From positions 1 to 37,817 of the IMG/VR virus record IMGVR_UViG_3300042906_001037: a DNA stretch of 37,817 nucleotides; one strand, written 5' to 3'. The DNA is from a virus. A program made the translations under genes and the position numbers. The notes beneath the pieces are model-generated. The model was not told the origin of the DNA, ran no database searches, and saw nothing but the letters and a program-made list of their open reading frames with translations. How positions within the stretch are numbered: position 1 is the first letter of the stretch; each line of letters begins with the position of its first letter. Positions 1 to 10,172 of this stretch are shown piece by piece.

Positions 1-3000
1 AATGATTGTGATAATACTCCTCGACATAATCCATAGAAGAATCTAAATCTAAAACCCCATTCAGCAAATGTTCCTAAATCTTGTCCTAAAGAAAACAATG
101 GGTCATTAACCATTATGTAACATCCACTTTCAACAACATCACCGGCTTGACATCCTACTCTAACACCAAAATTCACACCATTACCACTATAACAATCTAA
201 ACCAACCATGTCTTCACAACTTCCTAAAGTGGTAAGTACATTAGTTGCAGCCAATTGACCTTCAATATCCGCAGTGACTAAATCAGCACCTAATGAAATT
301 GATGGGTTGTTAAATGTGTATCCACCCCCACCAACAGGGTAAACCGCGAATCCGGCATTTTGCTGTAATAAACTGACACTACCTGTTAAAATTTCTTTAT
401 CATCAATATAATCAGAAGATGGTAATCTATCGGTTCTCATAATAATTTGAGATGAGTTAGACATATTTACCTCACTAGTTCCGGTAGATGTTGGATATAA
501 AATAGGACTAAAATAAGTCGGTGCGGAATTCGGTAAAAACCCCCATATTGCATAGTCACAATATTCCCTAACACACAGACAACTCAAATCAAAAGTATTA
601 GCAAAATTAATACAAATCCTTGTTATAACATAATTTCCTTTTGTCATAATCGCACCCCCTGACAAATCTTCAGCACCGTCATAATAATTGTCAGCAATAC
701 TCGCAGAATAAAATCGATTATTTGTTTTTGACGCAACTCCGGTTATAGGAGGAGGTGAAGTATTAACTGATATGTTTTGAACATAATCAGTTGAGAGTAA
801 TGGTGGTGAGTTGGTATAGACTTTTGATAATGATGAATCTAACGCACCATAAAAACCAAAATTTGGTGTCGTATATGCAGAATAATTAAGACCCGGACTT
901 GTTTGTCCAACAATTCCCGGAGTATAAAAATAAGATGAATAACATATATTGTTTTGGTTATCGTGTTTTTGTACTGAAATTCCATTATTAGGTGGTAATG
1001 CCTGAATTGGTATATTCATTCTTGTCATCGCGGTAAAAGTCACAGCATCTTCATCTAAATAACCTAATATACGTCCAATACCATACTTATTTATCATTAA
1101 CGGAGAATACGGGTCAACCCCTCTTTGTAATATTAGAACTTTTTGATTTTCATAGTCCGCAAAATTTGATGTTGCTGCCGAATAGATTGCATTAGGTATT
1201 TGAGTACTTGAAAAACCATTATCACTATTAGTCAATCTAGTGTAATTTGGGTAACTTAACGGGACAAGACCACATTCTCTACCCCCCTCACCACAAACAT
1301 ATTCAAAAGTTGCCAATTTATTTTCAGCATTTAACGTTTTCCAAAAACTTGGATTGGTTGTACCAACAGAACCCGGAAATGAATACTCTGGTTTTCCATT
1401 TACAATTTTTTTAGTAATAGTAATAGCAGTCAATACTTGATAATATTCAATATCCGATGGATAAATATAATTTTGACAACCTACTCCGTAAGTCACCGCG
1501 GAATACTCAGCAGTTCCTCCTGTATTTGTTAAATCAATACAATCAACATTTGTAATACCTGTAATTAATGGAAATTCAGGAGTAATTAACCCCTCAGGAT
1601 TAGTAGTCCCTGTCGTTTGACCTGTAAACAATAATGTTACTTTTGAACCCGGACAAGTTCGATAAGTCACGGTCCCAGGTTCTGTTATTGAAATAACCAT
1701 ACTTTTCACACAATCGGAAGGATATGCCGGAATATCATAAGTAACAATAGTATCAGAAGTTTGACTGGTCGCATAACGTACATCAGCAGTAAAAGCACTT
1801 GTTTTAATAATACCATTAATACCATTAACTTTATAACCCCCATTCGCTGTAGTTGCAGAATATAAATAATTTGTATCTTTAGTTTTTCTTGGGTCAACAA
1901 ATGATAATAATGTACCCGGGTCTAAGTCCAAAACACTTAATACTGTCAATGTATTATCAAAATGACTTTTTGTACCGTTTGTTGGCAATGAAAAAGTAAC
2001 TTTAATCTTATTTACATTATCAAAGAATTTTTTTCGGGTATTGTAAATATTAACTCTTTCACCAGGAGGAATCGTAAAACCATCTACTAATAAATCCCCT
2101 ACCCCCGGAAATGAATAAATTCTAGAACTATTAATTTTAAAAATTGTTGGTTTATTTGGTCTTGATAAACTACCTCCAAGTCCTTGACCTTGCATAAGTG
2201 ATTCCATCTGAAAATATGTGTCATAATTCTCATCATCAGCAGCAACAGGTGGCCAAGTTCGATTTGGTATTGTCGAAGCATTGGTTTGTAAATTTTCAGC
2301 GTACTGACCTCCATTAGAAAGTTGACTTAATAGACCAGCAGCAGGTGCTTGTTCTGTATCATCATCAGGATTTGGTTCAGTTGTTTCAGAGTCACATTCA
2401 CAAGATTGACAATCGGGATAAGTTATCATCGGTAATTTAATCCTACCAAATTTATAAGCAACAATTTCTTCAAATTTAATTAAAATGAATATAATCGCCG
2501 CCGCATATAACGCAGCTAACAATGAATGTCCAATTATCAGACCTGCCGTCGCACCAAACGAGGCACTACCCGCAATTGCACCGGCAACTAATGAACCCTG
2601 AGCAATAACTTCTTTTCCTAACTCATAAAGTATGTAAGCTATTATTGCAACTGCAAAATTATTCCATAAAAAAGCTAAAAAGTGATAGATAATTAATAAA
2701 GGTAATCCAATTAATTGAATTACTTGTAATATTATTGAAAATATGAAAAAGAATAAATCAAAGTTCCTAAACCCTTCATTAACCGGGAATTTATTAATTG
2801 TAGTCGCGCATTCATTACTATCAATTTCTTTAATACCAATAAACCTACCTTTAGCACCATTCTTAAATTGGTCAATAAAACCTGAAACAGTATAAACTTT
2901 ATTAAATTCAAACTGATAAAAAGTATCTTCACAATTTATTTTTTGATTTAATATATTATTACGTAATGCAATATCATTAGCAGTTGTTCCATAAAATCCT

Positions 3001-4271
3001 TCCGTATATCCTGACCAATCAAGACCAAAATAATATGAACTTTTTTGTCTCTCCTCATTGAGACCTCCTGAGTCTGTAGGGTCAGTATTACCCCAACCAT
3101 ATTCTTTAACATTTGGTACTAAGAAATAGGCCCGTCTTGTTTGTTCCGATAAACTAGGTGATTGAGACCACTTAATTTTAAATCGATATCTCCCTTTAGT
3201 AGGGATTCCTACTGTAGGGTCGTTTGATAAAACTTTTTCACCAAATTCATTAGTAATAAAGTAATCCAAATTCATTGGTAATTCAGTCATCCATACACCA
3301 TTACCATCAATAATATTACCCGATTTTTCTAATTGAAATAACTCAAGTATTGGATTACCGTCAGCATCATAATTAATTGTTTGTCGTATCGCTAAAATAG
3401 ACCCAGGACCTGTAGATAATTGACATAAATTACCCATATCATCCAATGGTTTAGCATTTCGTCTAAGTCTTTGCGAATCTGCGGTTGAGTAAATAGACCC
3501 CATGAACACTGAAGTTGGTTGTATATCAATATTGGCATCATCTCTAAGGTCAAAGTCAACACGGTTAACCGCAATTTGGCATATTTCAGGGTCACCCCAT
3601 AATGGAGCAACTGATAATGTTCTTGTTAAACTAACAATTTGAGGTAGTGATGATAAATCATTTGAAGTTTTAAATCGGTTACCGGCAACTTGAGCTTCAG
3701 AGGCCAAACCCATTCTAATCAAATCTTGAGGTGTTAAAGAAAACTCCCCAATATCTGATAAGTCAATATCCATTACTAAAGTTTGCGGCCCTAATGGAAC
3801 ACCCATTATCATATAGTCACCACTCTCGTTTGTTTTAGTTGTGTATTTGTAGTATTTGTCGTAAATTTCAACCGCAATTCCATCGGTTAATACATCATCT
3901 CTTGTAGGTAAAGTACCTGTCGCCGCGTGAGTAGAATACGACTTTTCATAAGGTAAAAGATTGTACCTAAAACCATCTTCATTTTTATCCGTTGGAGACT
4001 TGTAAGGATAAATACTTGTTATCAGTGGGTTGGATTCATCTACCGATGATATTGGGATGAATACAGATACTCTGGCATTTGGAACACCAAATCCGTTATT
4101 CGCAGTAACCCTTCCAACAACAACACCGTATTCAGAACAACTTCTACTATAAACGTCAGTTTGTTGTATTTTTAACGATAAGATTTCTAAGAACTCAAAA
4201 TCTTGGTCTAACTGAACATTGATTGTTTTGTTAATACCTAATTCGGTTCTAATTCTATATGACTGACCCAT
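1..4271 (-). CDS. Giant baseplate-associated protein with membrane-like segments (3' end outside window)
   Basis: An open frame of 1423 codons starts at the ATG at 4271 and leaves the window at base 1 without a stop, so the C-terminus is missing. It follows gp25 and gp6, the place of gene 7 in T4, so a baseplate or tail-periphery role is inferred from position only. Residues about 48-140 look like a carboxypeptidase-regulatory/CNA-B-type beta domain (VVVGRVTANNGFGVPNARV, then NESGDYMIMGVPLG). Residues about 505-598 are extremely hydrophobic (FFFIFSIILQVIQLIGLPLL, later a Gly/Ala-rich helix pair ending AAIIFILIKFEE) and look like three or four membrane helices. They are followed by a Cys cluster (C621, C624, C626) and an acidic stretch with DDD. 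The rest is Ser/Thr/Asn/Gly-rich, as in fibre or baseplate proteins. A TATTTATA motif lies 15 nt before the ATG. The exact family is not recognised. Confidence 0.85.
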   Translation of the reverse strand, partial: MGQSYRIRTELGINKTINVQLDQDFEFLEILSLKIQQTDVYSRSCSEYGVVVGRVTANNGFGVPNARVSVFIPISSVDESNPLITSIYPYKSPTDKNEDGFRYNLLPYEKSYSTHAATGTLPTRDDVLTDGIAVEIYDKYYKYTTKTNESGDYMIMGVPLGPQTLVMDIDLSDIGEFSLTPQDLIRMGLASEAQVAGNRFKTSNDLSSLPQIVSLTRTLSVAPLWGDPEICQIAVNRVDFDLRDDANIDIQPTSVFMGSIYSTADSQRLRRNAKPLDDMGNLCQLSTGPGSILAIRQTINYDADGNPILELFQLEKSGNIIDGNGVWMTELPMNLDYFITNEFGEKVLSNDPTVGIPTKGRYRFKIKWSQSPSLSEQTRRAYFLVPNVKEYGWGNTDPTDSGGLNEERQKSSYYFGLDWSGYTEGFYGTTANDIALRNNILNQKINCEDTFYQFEFNKVYTVSGFIDQFKNGAKGRFIGIKEIDSNECATTINKFPVNEGFRNFDLFFFIFSIILQVIQLIGLPLLIIYHFLAFLWNNFAVAIIAYILYELGKEVIAQGSLVAGAIAGSASFGATAGLIIGHSLLAALYAAAIIFILIKFEEIVAYKFGRIKLPMITYPDCQSCECDSETTEPNPDDDTEQAPAAGLLSQLSNGGQYAENLQTNASTIPNRTWPPVAADDENYDTYFQMESLMQGQGLGGSLSRPNKPTIFKINSSRIYSFPGVGDLLVDGFTIPPGERVNIYNTRKKFFDNVNKIKVTFSLPTNGTKSHFDNTLTVLSVLDLDPGTLLSFVDPRKTKDTNYLYSATTANGGYKVNGINGIIKTSAFTADVRYATSQTSDTIVTYDIPAYPSDCVKSMVISITEPGTVTYRTCPGSKVTLLFTGQTTGTTNPEGLITPEFPLITGITNVDCIDLTNTGGTAEYSAVTYGVGCQNYIYPSDIEYYQVLTAITITKKIVNGKPEYSFPGSVGTTNPSFWKTLNAENKLATFEYVCGEGGRECGLVPLSYPNYTRLTNSDNGFSSTQIPNAIYSAATSNFADYENQKVLILQRGVDPYSPLMINKYGIGRILGYLDEDAVTFTAMTRMNIPIQALPPNNGISVQKHDNQNNICYSSYFYTPGIVGQTSPGLNYSAYTTPNFGFYGALDSSLSKVYTNSPPLLSTDYVQNISVNTSPPPITGVASKTNNRFYSASIADNYYDGAEDLSGGAIMTKGNYVITRICINFANTFDLSCLCVREYCDYAIWGFLPNSAPTYFSPILYPTSTGTSEVNMSNSSQIIMRTDRLPSSDYIDDKEILTGSVSLLQQNAGFAVYPVGGGGYTFNNPSISLGADLVTADIEGQLAATNVLTTLGSCEDMVGLDCYSGNGVNFGVRVGCQAGDVVESGCYIMVNDPLFSLGQDLGTFAEWGFRFRFFYGLCRGVLSQS

Positions 4272-4286
4272 TCAATTCTTTTAATT

Positions 4287-4294
4287 TATAAATA
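4287..4294 (-). promoter_or_regulatory. Late-promoter-like TATTTATA motif
   Basis: The minus strand reads TATTTATA followed by an A-rich tract, 15 nt before the ATG of the giant gene, in the 95-nt gap after gp6. It is one of seven matching sites found upstream of virion gene starts. The promoter role is inferred. Confidence 0.5.
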
Positions 4295-4366
4295 GTTTAT
4301 GTGTGATTTTTCAAGTTAACACACACCATATTTAATTATAAACTAGTTAAGCCAGAAATAAACCTG

Positions 4367-6205
4367 TTAAGAGAAGGTAACTGATTGGAAATTTTTAACA
4401 GATACTCTAATATCTTTGTTAGGGTATCTAACTTGATACACTTGGGATGGTTGTGCGAAGATTGTATCATCAACAGTTGCAATTTCTTTAGTCTCAGCAT
4501 CCGAATATTCCATAGATGTTTCAGCGGATGAATATTGACCCCCAACATTATTATAAACGTTTAATCCCGCAACAGTTAATACACCGTTTTGATTTTGAAC
4601 AATACTTTTTAACTCAGATAAATAAACATTTTGACCTAACTCCCTTGTTTGAGGATTGAAGTAAGTTGAAATTCTATCAACAACATCCGCAATAACTTGT
4701 CCTGAATTTTGAGCAGAATCTAAAACAATCTGAACATCAATACTCAAGTCAATAACCTCAGCAGTTAATATTGAAATATAGTCATTCATCATTCTATAGT
4801 TCGATAGATAATTTGCAACATTCTGTCTTAAAGTGTCTGATACAATACTTGTTAATTTTCCTGAAGTATCATAAGATAATAATTGAATTAATATTTTATT
4901 ATTATTTTCCGTAATTGAAACTTTTGCAGGCGCTCCGAACTCAGCCGGCATATTTCTAATAATTGACTCGTAGTCTTGAACCGTAACCGCTCTTTTTTGT
5001 GCGGAGAAGTTAAATGATACGTAGTTTCTAATTTCCTCTAATGATGGTACACCTGAACCTCCAATAGCTGCAGTCACGTTGTTACATCTTAATGAATTAA
5101 CCACTGATGAGTTTGTTGTTTCAGATGGTCCGTTTACAAAGAAGTTTACAGTACCAATTTGATTAATAACATTTGTCCCTAAATTTGTTGCCAATCCACC
5201 ACCAACTCGATATTGAATGAATAGTGTTGAGTTAGGAGTTAACGCAGACCCTAATGAGAAATTGTTTGAATATCTTTGTAAATCAATTGTAGCACCAACT
5301 GTTGTAAATTGGTCTAATGAATCTTGAGCGGTATTTGTACCACCACCAAATGTCATTTTCTTAAATCCTTCAGGAGTATATTCCGTTATAAATCTATTAG
5401 ATGTTTGAATATACTTTCCAACTTTAATACCCGGTTGGTCAGATACTTTTGTTGGGTCTTCAATGAATACTCGGTCTTCCGCAAGTGCGTCAACCTCATA
5501 CCATTTATTTGACGCCCCTAAAAATTCTGAAGTAGATGGAACATTAGTGTATTCAGTCCCACTCTTAAGTAATACACTTGTAATACCTAATACATTTTTT
5601 TCAGGTAAAAATAATTCAAAGAATGGTTTAACATCATTCGGAGTAATAACTCTTTTGAATACTTTAGTAATACCATTAACTACTAATTCTCTTTTAGTTA
5701 TAGTATAATTAATCAACACATTATTAGCGTTGAAGTTTGGTATTTTTAACCTATTAGGGAAACCTTGAGCATTGTATGGTGAAGTAAAATCAACATCATA
5801 TATGTTTTCAAACACAATACCCGCACCAACTACTTGAGAACCTCTTGTTAAAACCCCAAGATATCTTTCATCTTCTTTATCACCAAAAGCAGGAACAGTT
5901 ATTGAGAAGTCAACTAAAGATACAGACGGTCTTTGTCCCGGTAATTTTAAACCATAAGTTCTGGCAATATTATAGATGGATGACCTTTGTTGTGCGTATT
6001 GTAAAACAGTTTCTTGAATACTTCTATCAATGTGATAGTGTAAGTTGTCCGCAACCGCAGCGTTCAAGTCTAAAAACACAGAGAACACAGAAGCGTCGTT
6101 GAAGTCCTGTATTAATTCAGGGTAGTAAGTTCTTACATAGTTTAATAACTCAGTTCTTATCCCCTGATAATCTCTTGTAGTATATGATATATTACGATTT
6201 GCCAT
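4367..6205 (-). CDS. gp6: Baseplate wedge protein, T4 gp6-like
   Basis: This 612-residue protein is close to the 660 residues of T4 gp6, the baseplate wedge subunit of the gp6/phage J family whose dimers join neighbouring wedges into a ring. The N-terminal third carries the family signature (YTTRDYQGIRTELLNYVR, then a segment like FNDASVFSVFLDLNAAVADN). The C-terminal part has the VTVQDYESIIRNMPAEFGAP and NYRMMNDYISILTAEVIDLS segments typical of gp6/J proteins. It starts 6 nt after the gp25 stop, so the two are one transcription unit, as gp25 and gp6 work together in the wedge. The start at 6205 (MANRNIS) is the only Met before the conserved N-terminus. No Shine-Dalgarno sequence is visible. 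Confidence 0.9.
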   Translation of the reverse strand: MANRNISYTTRDYQGIRTELLNYVRTYYPELIQDFNDASVFSVFLDLNAAVADNLHYHIDRSIQETVLQYAQQRSSIYNIARTYGLKLPGQRPSVSLVDFSITVPAFGDKEDERYLGVLTRGSQVVGAGIVFENIYDVDFTSPYNAQGFPNRLKIPNFNANNVLINYTITKRELVVNGITKVFKRVITPNDVKPFFELFLPEKNVLGITSVLLKSGTEYTNVPSTSEFLGASNKWYEVDALAEDRVFIEDPTKVSDQPGIKVGKYIQTSNRFITEYTPEGFKKMTFGGGTNTAQDSLDQFTTVGATIDLQRYSNNFSLGSALTPNSTLFIQYRVGGGLATNLGTNVINQIGTVNFFVNGPSETTNSSVVNSLRCNNVTAAIGGSGVPSLEEIRNYVSFNFSAQKRAVTVQDYESIIRNMPAEFGAPAKVSITENNNKILIQLLSYDTSGKLTSIVSDTLRQNVANYLSNYRMMNDYISILTAEVIDLSIDVQIVLDSAQNSGQVIADVVDRISTYFNPQTRELGQNVYLSELKSIVQNQNGVLTVAGLNVYNNVGGQYSSAETSMEYSDAETKEIATVDDTIFAQPSQVYQVRYPNKDIRVSVKNFQSVTFS

Positions 6206-6211
6206 ACAATA

Positions 6212-6682
6212 TTAAATATTAATGATAACGAAATCACTCGGACCAAAAGTTGATTTATTGGTTGAGTAATCTATTTTTATTTTTGCGGTATATTCTGAAG
6301 TTCCCTTACCCGGGAATCTATAAATTGACGATTCACTACTACCCACTGTTGCGGTACCCGTTGCTATATCAACTTCTTCTTGAGGGTCAGCAGGACTTAT
6401 TGTTATTTGGTTTAATAATAAACCCGGCATAAAGGTACCAACGGCTTCTCGAATGTCAGATTCAATAGCATCAAATGTTAAACCATCAAATGGTTCAAAC
6501 AAAAATTCATAAAGTCTTGTACCAAATGTTGGTAAATAATATCTTGAACCTTTTCGAGTCAAAAGTAAGTGGATTAAATCCGCTTTAATTTCTTGTGCCT
6601 CAAGTTCAGTTAGTTGTAAATAGTCACCTTTAACTGAGTCCCTAAAAGGAAAATTAATACCATATGTTGTTCCGTCTGCCAT
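6212..6682 (-). CDS. gp25: Baseplate wedge protein, gp25/GPW lysozyme-like fold
   Basis: This 156-residue protein belongs to the gp25/gpW family (T4 gp25 has 132 residues). In contractile injection systems gp25 nucleates sheath assembly on the baseplate wedge. The core is recognisable: LTELEAQEIKADLIHLLLTR, then KGSRYYLPTFGTRLYEFLFE, then FDAIESDIREAV and GLLLNQITISP. A longer C-terminal extension (about residues 115-156) contains a short beta-rich tail. It is the first gene after the replication-block terminator and has its own TATTTATA element 30 nt upstream. It is followed after 6 nt by gp6. Despite the family name it should not be assumed to cut peptidoglycan. Confidence 0.9.
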   Translation of the reverse strand: MADGTTYGINFPFRDSVKGDYLQLTELEAQEIKADLIHLLLTRKGSRYYLPTFGTRLYEFLFEPFDGLTFDAIESDIREAVGTFMPGLLLNQITISPADPQEEVDIATGTATVGSSESSIYRFPGKGTSEYTAKIKIDYSTNKSTFGPSDFVIINI

Positions 6683-6712
6683 ATCTATAATTATAGTGTT
6701 ATGATTATTTCT

Positions 6713-6720
6713 TATAAATA
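6713..6720 (-). promoter_or_regulatory. Late-promoter-like TATTTATA motif
   Basis: An exact TATTTATA lies on the minus strand 30 nt before the gp25 ATG and just past the nrdA terminator. This suits a new late transcription start for the gp25-gp6 unit. Function is inferred from the recurrence of the motif. Confidence 0.5.
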
Positions 6721-6723
6721 CCT

Positions 6724-6754
6724 AAAAATAAAAAATCCCGACATCGCCGGGATT
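6724..6754 (-). terminator. Rho-independent terminator after nrdA
   Basis: On the minus strand a 7-bp perfect stem (AATCCCG / CGGGATT, 6734-6740 and 6748-6754) with a 7-nt loop is followed by a T-rich run (TTTTTATTTTT). It lies 22 nt past the nrdA stop and separates the replication unit from gp25. Confidence 0.85.
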
Positions 6755-6776
6755 AATATAATTATAGGTGATTTTA

Positions 6777-9203
6777 TTATGAACCACATCCAAAACATTC
6801 AAATTCCGAATCTGTTGGTTTTACTGTAGGTTCAACAAGATTCACTTTTGGTTTTTCTTGTTTAATAGTTTGTTGATTCACTTTTGAAATATCAACCGCT
6901 AAGTGTTTTGCTCCGGTAGATATCGCTTTAGTTCTAACATAATAACAAAGAGTTTTCAATCCTTTACCCCATGAATGGAAATGAGATGATGAAATTTTTG
7001 ATAAAGTTGGTTCAGACATATAGATATTCATTGATTGTGATTGGTCAATAAACGGTGCTCTGTCAGCCGCCATATCAATAAGTTCTCTTTGAGAGATTTC
7101 CCAAATTGTTTTGTATTTAGGTATTAAGTGTTCAATTCTTTTAACTTTCTTGTTGTAATTTTTATCTTCAACATCAAGGTATTGATTGAAATTAATATTT
7201 TGAATAGACCCTTCGTTCATAATGATTTCATTTTTCAAATCTTCACTCCAAACCCCTAATTTTTCAAAATCAGTAATTAAATATTTGTTTACAATAAGAA
7301 TTTCCCCACCAACTACACGACGATTAAATAAAGCCGAGTGAGCCGGTTCTGTCATTTCAAATGAACCTGTAATTTTAGCTGAAGATGCAACCGGCATCTG
7401 AGCCGTGAATAATGAATTACAAACACCATATTCCGCAACTTTATCTTTCAATCCCATCCAATCCCAACGACCTGATAAATTATCCTCATTCATACCCCAC
7501 ATATCAAATTGGAATACTCCTTTAGACATTGGAGAACCTTTGAAAAATTTATATGGTTTGTATAAACCTTGTTGACATAAATAAGAACTCTCAGTGATTG
7601 CAGCAAAATAGATTGTTTCAAAAATGTCTTTGTTAAGTTTCTTCGCCTCTTCAGATGTAAAAATGAAATCCATTAAATAGAATACGTCTGCTAACCCTTG
7701 AGTTCCAATTGCAATTGCTCTTTGTTCTAAACCACCTTTTCTACCTTGTTCAGTTGAATAACTATTAATGTCGACAACTTTATTAAGTGCTCTCACAACT
7801 TTTCTAACTTCATTGTAAAGTAAGTTAAAATCAAACTCACCTTTAATTATAAAGTTTTTCAACACCATAGAAGATAACGTACAGATTGCTGTTGTTTCCT
7901 CATCAGTATATTGGTAAATCTCATTACATAAGTTAGATTGTTTAATCACCCCAATGTTTTGATGATTTGTTTTTCTGTTAGCACTATCCTTAGAACATAA
8001 GTAAGGAACTCCGGTTTCAACCTGAGATTCAATAATCTTATTCCAAATTGTTTGAGCTTTCACTTTTTTACCAAGACCAAGTTCAACCGCTTTGTTGTAG
8101 TTTTCCTCATACTCATCACCATAAGTTTCCTGTAATGGTTTGATACCAGCCTTTTTAATCTCATTAGGACAAAACAAATACCAATCACCATTATTCTTAA
8201 CCGCATTCATAAAGTTATCCGGTAACCATATTGATGTAAACAAATCTCTTGCTCTCATCTCTTCAGCACCTGTGTTCTTTTTGATATCAAGTAAATCAAT
8301 AATGTCTTTATGCCAAGGTTCAATGTAGATAGCGGCACTACCAGGTCTTCTCCCTTGTTGGTTAAAGAAACGTAATGATTCATTTACAATTTTAAGGTAT
8401 TTTAATAAACCTCCCGCAAATCCACCTGATGAATTAATTCTACTTTCTTTACTACGAATGTTAGACATACATAAACCAATACCAGCAGCATCTGATGAAT
8501 AGGTTGAGATATCATTTAATGTTTGTAATAACCCTTCTCTTGAATCACCGTGATTGTATTTCAATACACAAGATGCTAGTTGAGGTGTTTTAGTACCCGC
8601 ATTAATCATAATTGGTGTTGCAGGTGAAATAAGTTGATTTGATAAAGAATTGTAATATTCAACCGCCTCTTCAAATGATTTAGTTACCCATAGAGCAACT
8701 CTCATATACATATGTTGTGGTCTTTCAATTACCTTACCTTCAGGTGTTTTTAACAAATACATTTCTTGTAATGAACGCCAAGCAAAATAATCAAAATTGT
8801 AATCATTCTCGTGATTAATTACAGAATCAATATTTTCAGGACCATATAATTCAATAGTTTCCATTAACTTATCATTAATGACTCCATCAACGTGTAAGGT
8901 GTGCATTGTGTTACAAAAACTTGTATCAGTTTCTTTATGATAAGATGAAATAGCCACCGAAGACGCTAACCTTGAGTAGTCATGATGACTTCCGGTATAG
9001 GACGCAGCAATTTCATAAACTAATTTGTCCAATTCTTTTGTTGTAATAAATCCTTCAGTTGGTACTGAAGTAATTACTTTAATAAAAATCTCGTCTGAGT
9101 TAACATTTAACCCTTTAGACGCTCGTTTAACTCTATTGTAAATTTTTTGGGGGTTAAATGAAACCTCATCTCCCCCTCTTTTTTTAATTTTTAATGACAT
9201 CAT
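6777..9203 (-). CDS. nrdA: Class Ia ribonucleoside-diphosphate reductase, large subunit
   Basis: The 808-residue alpha subunit reduces ribonucleoside diphosphates to deoxy forms for phage DNA synthesis, using the radical made by NrdB. An N-terminal ATP-cone is visible (residues about 3-35, KRGGDEVSFNPQKIYNRV). Catalytic residues by position: C212 (LASCVLK), N424-C426-E428 (SNLCNEIY) and C441 (AICTLSS). The radical-transfer tyrosine pair is in LCYYVRT, and the C-terminal redox cysteines C803 and C806 are in ECFGCGS, so the enzyme appears complete. There is no intein and the length is normal. Two Met codons begin the frame (MMSLK); either could start translation. It sits 10 nt after nrdB and is the last gene before a strong terminator. 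Confidence 0.97.
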   Translation of the reverse strand: MMSLKIKKRGGDEVSFNPQKIYNRVKRASKGLNVNSDEIFIKVITSVPTEGFITTKELDKLVYEIAASYTGSHHDYSRLASSVAISSYHKETDTSFCNTMHTLHVDGVINDKLMETIELYGPENIDSVINHENDYNFDYFAWRSLQEMYLLKTPEGKVIERPQHMYMRVALWVTKSFEEAVEYYNSLSNQLISPATPIMINAGTKTPQLASCVLKYNHGDSREGLLQTLNDISTYSSDAAGIGLCMSNIRSKESRINSSGGFAGGLLKYLKIVNESLRFFNQQGRRPGSAAIYIEPWHKDIIDLLDIKKNTGAEEMRARDLFTSIWLPDNFMNAVKNNGDWYLFCPNEIKKAGIKPLQETYGDEYEENYNKAVELGLGKKVKAQTIWNKIIESQVETGVPYLCSKDSANRKTNHQNIGVIKQSNLCNEIYQYTDEETTAICTLSSMVLKNFIIKGEFDFNLLYNEVRKVVRALNKVVDINSYSTEQGRKGGLEQRAIAIGTQGLADVFYLMDFIFTSEEAKKLNKDIFETIYFAAITESSYLCQQGLYKPYKFFKGSPMSKGVFQFDMWGMNEDNLSGRWDWMGLKDKVAEYGVCNSLFTAQMPVASSAKITGSFEMTEPAHSALFNRRVVGGEILIVNKYLITDFEKLGVWSEDLKNEIIMNEGSIQNINFNQYLDVEDKNYNKKVKRIEHLIPKYKTIWEISQRELIDMAADRAPFIDQSQSMNIYMSEPTLSKISSSHFHSWGKGLKTLCYYVRTKAISTGAKHLAVDISKVNQQTIKQEKPKVNLVEPTVKPTDSEFECFGCGS

Positions 9204-9213
9204 GTTTTTTTAA

Positions 9214-10164
9214 TTAGAAATCGTCAGTGAATGTTAGTGATTCACCTAATTTAGCCTTTTGGTATTCCATTGTTCTTGATTCAAAAAAGTTTCCTTTAGT
9301 CTCAACAGCAATTTGTTCCATAAATTTGAATGGTTGTTCAACGTTGAATTGTTTTTTACATCCAAATTTAACTAATAGACCATCCGTTACAAATTCTAAA
9401 TATTGTTTCATCAAATTAGAATTCATACCAATTAAAGATACAGGTAAAGATTCTGTAATAAATTCTTTTTCAATCTCTAAAGCAGATAATAAAATTTCTT
9501 TAATTCTTTTTTCACTTGGTTTATTCTCAACATGATTATTAATCAAATGAATAGCAAAATCACAATGTAAATTCTCATCTTTAAAGATAAGTGAATTGGC
9601 ATTACATAAACCTTGCATGATTCCTCTTGATTTTAACCAAAAGATTGAACAGAATGAACCTGAAAAGAAGATACCTTCAACAGCTGCGAAAGCAACTAAT
9701 CTTTCTTGGAATGAAGCATTTTCAATCCAATCAAGAGCCCATTTAGCTTTCTTTTGAACTGCAGGTAATCTGTCAATTGCATGGAAACATTCATCTTTTT
9801 CTGTCTCATCAGACACATAAGTGTCAATTAATAATGAATACATTAACGAGTGAATATTCTCCATCATAATTTGGAATCCGTAAAAGAACTTTGCTTCAGC
9901 GTACTGAACCTCTTTTAAGAAATTCTCGGCTAAGTTCTCATTTACAATACCATCAGATGCGGCAAAAAACGCCAATATATTTTTAAGAAAGTATCTCTCA
10001 TTATCAGATAGGTTTTCCCAATCTCTAATATCGTTAGATAAATCCACTTCTTCCGCAGTCCAAAACGCTGCTTGGTGTTGTTTATAAAATTCCCATATAT
10101 CATTATGTTCAATAGGGAATATGACAAATCTGTCATTATTTGGTTCTAATATTTTTTCTTTCAT
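9214..10164 (-). CDS. nrdB: Class Ia ribonucleoside-diphosphate reductase, small (radical) subunit
   Basis: The 316-residue beta subunit houses the di-iron centre and tyrosyl radical. All expected ligands can be placed: D41 (EEVDLSND), E102 and H105 (MENIHSLMY), E163 (VEGIFFSG), E197 and H200 (KDENLHCDF). The radical tyrosine is Y109, seven residues after E102. Presence of this Tyr indicates an ordinary Ia-type radical rather than the Tyr-less Ic type. The C-terminus ends in an acidic-aromatic tail (LTFTDDF), of the kind that docks on NrdA. It follows the helicase gene by 8 nt and precedes nrdA by 10 nt, in the same unit. No Shine-Dalgarno sequence is present. Confidence 0.97.
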   Translation of the reverse strand: MKEKILEPNNDRFVIFPIEHNDIWEFYKQHQAAFWTAEEVDLSNDIRDWENLSDNERYFLKNILAFFAASDGIVNENLAENFLKEVQYAEAKFFYGFQIMMENIHSLMYSLLIDTYVSDETEKDECFHAIDRLPAVQKKAKWALDWIENASFQERLVAFAAVEGIFFSGSFCSIFWLKSRGIMQGLCNANSLIFKDENLHCDFAIHLINNHVENKPSEKRIKEILLSALEIEKEFITESLPVSLIGMNSNLMKQYLEFVTDGLLVKFGCKKQFNVEQPFKFMEQIAVETKGNFFESRTMEYQKAKLGESLTFTDDF

Positions 10165-10172
10165 GTTTTAAA

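Noticed and set aside
1706-3610. Several minus-strand ORFs of 60-72 residues within the first 4.3 kb
   Set aside because: They lie in other frames of the single long open frame 1..4271, are low-complexity Leu/Ile/Met-rich, and have no conserved features.
4300-4327. GTGTG...CACAC inverted repeat between gp6 and the giant gene
   Set aside because: The stem is only about 5-6 bp with a long loop and no T-run, and lies before a candidate promoter; too weak to call a terminator.
6212-6682. gp25 as a peptidoglycan-cutting lysozyme
   Set aside because: The family is named for a lysozyme-like fold, but gp25 acts as a structural wedge protein; no catalytic site was identified here.
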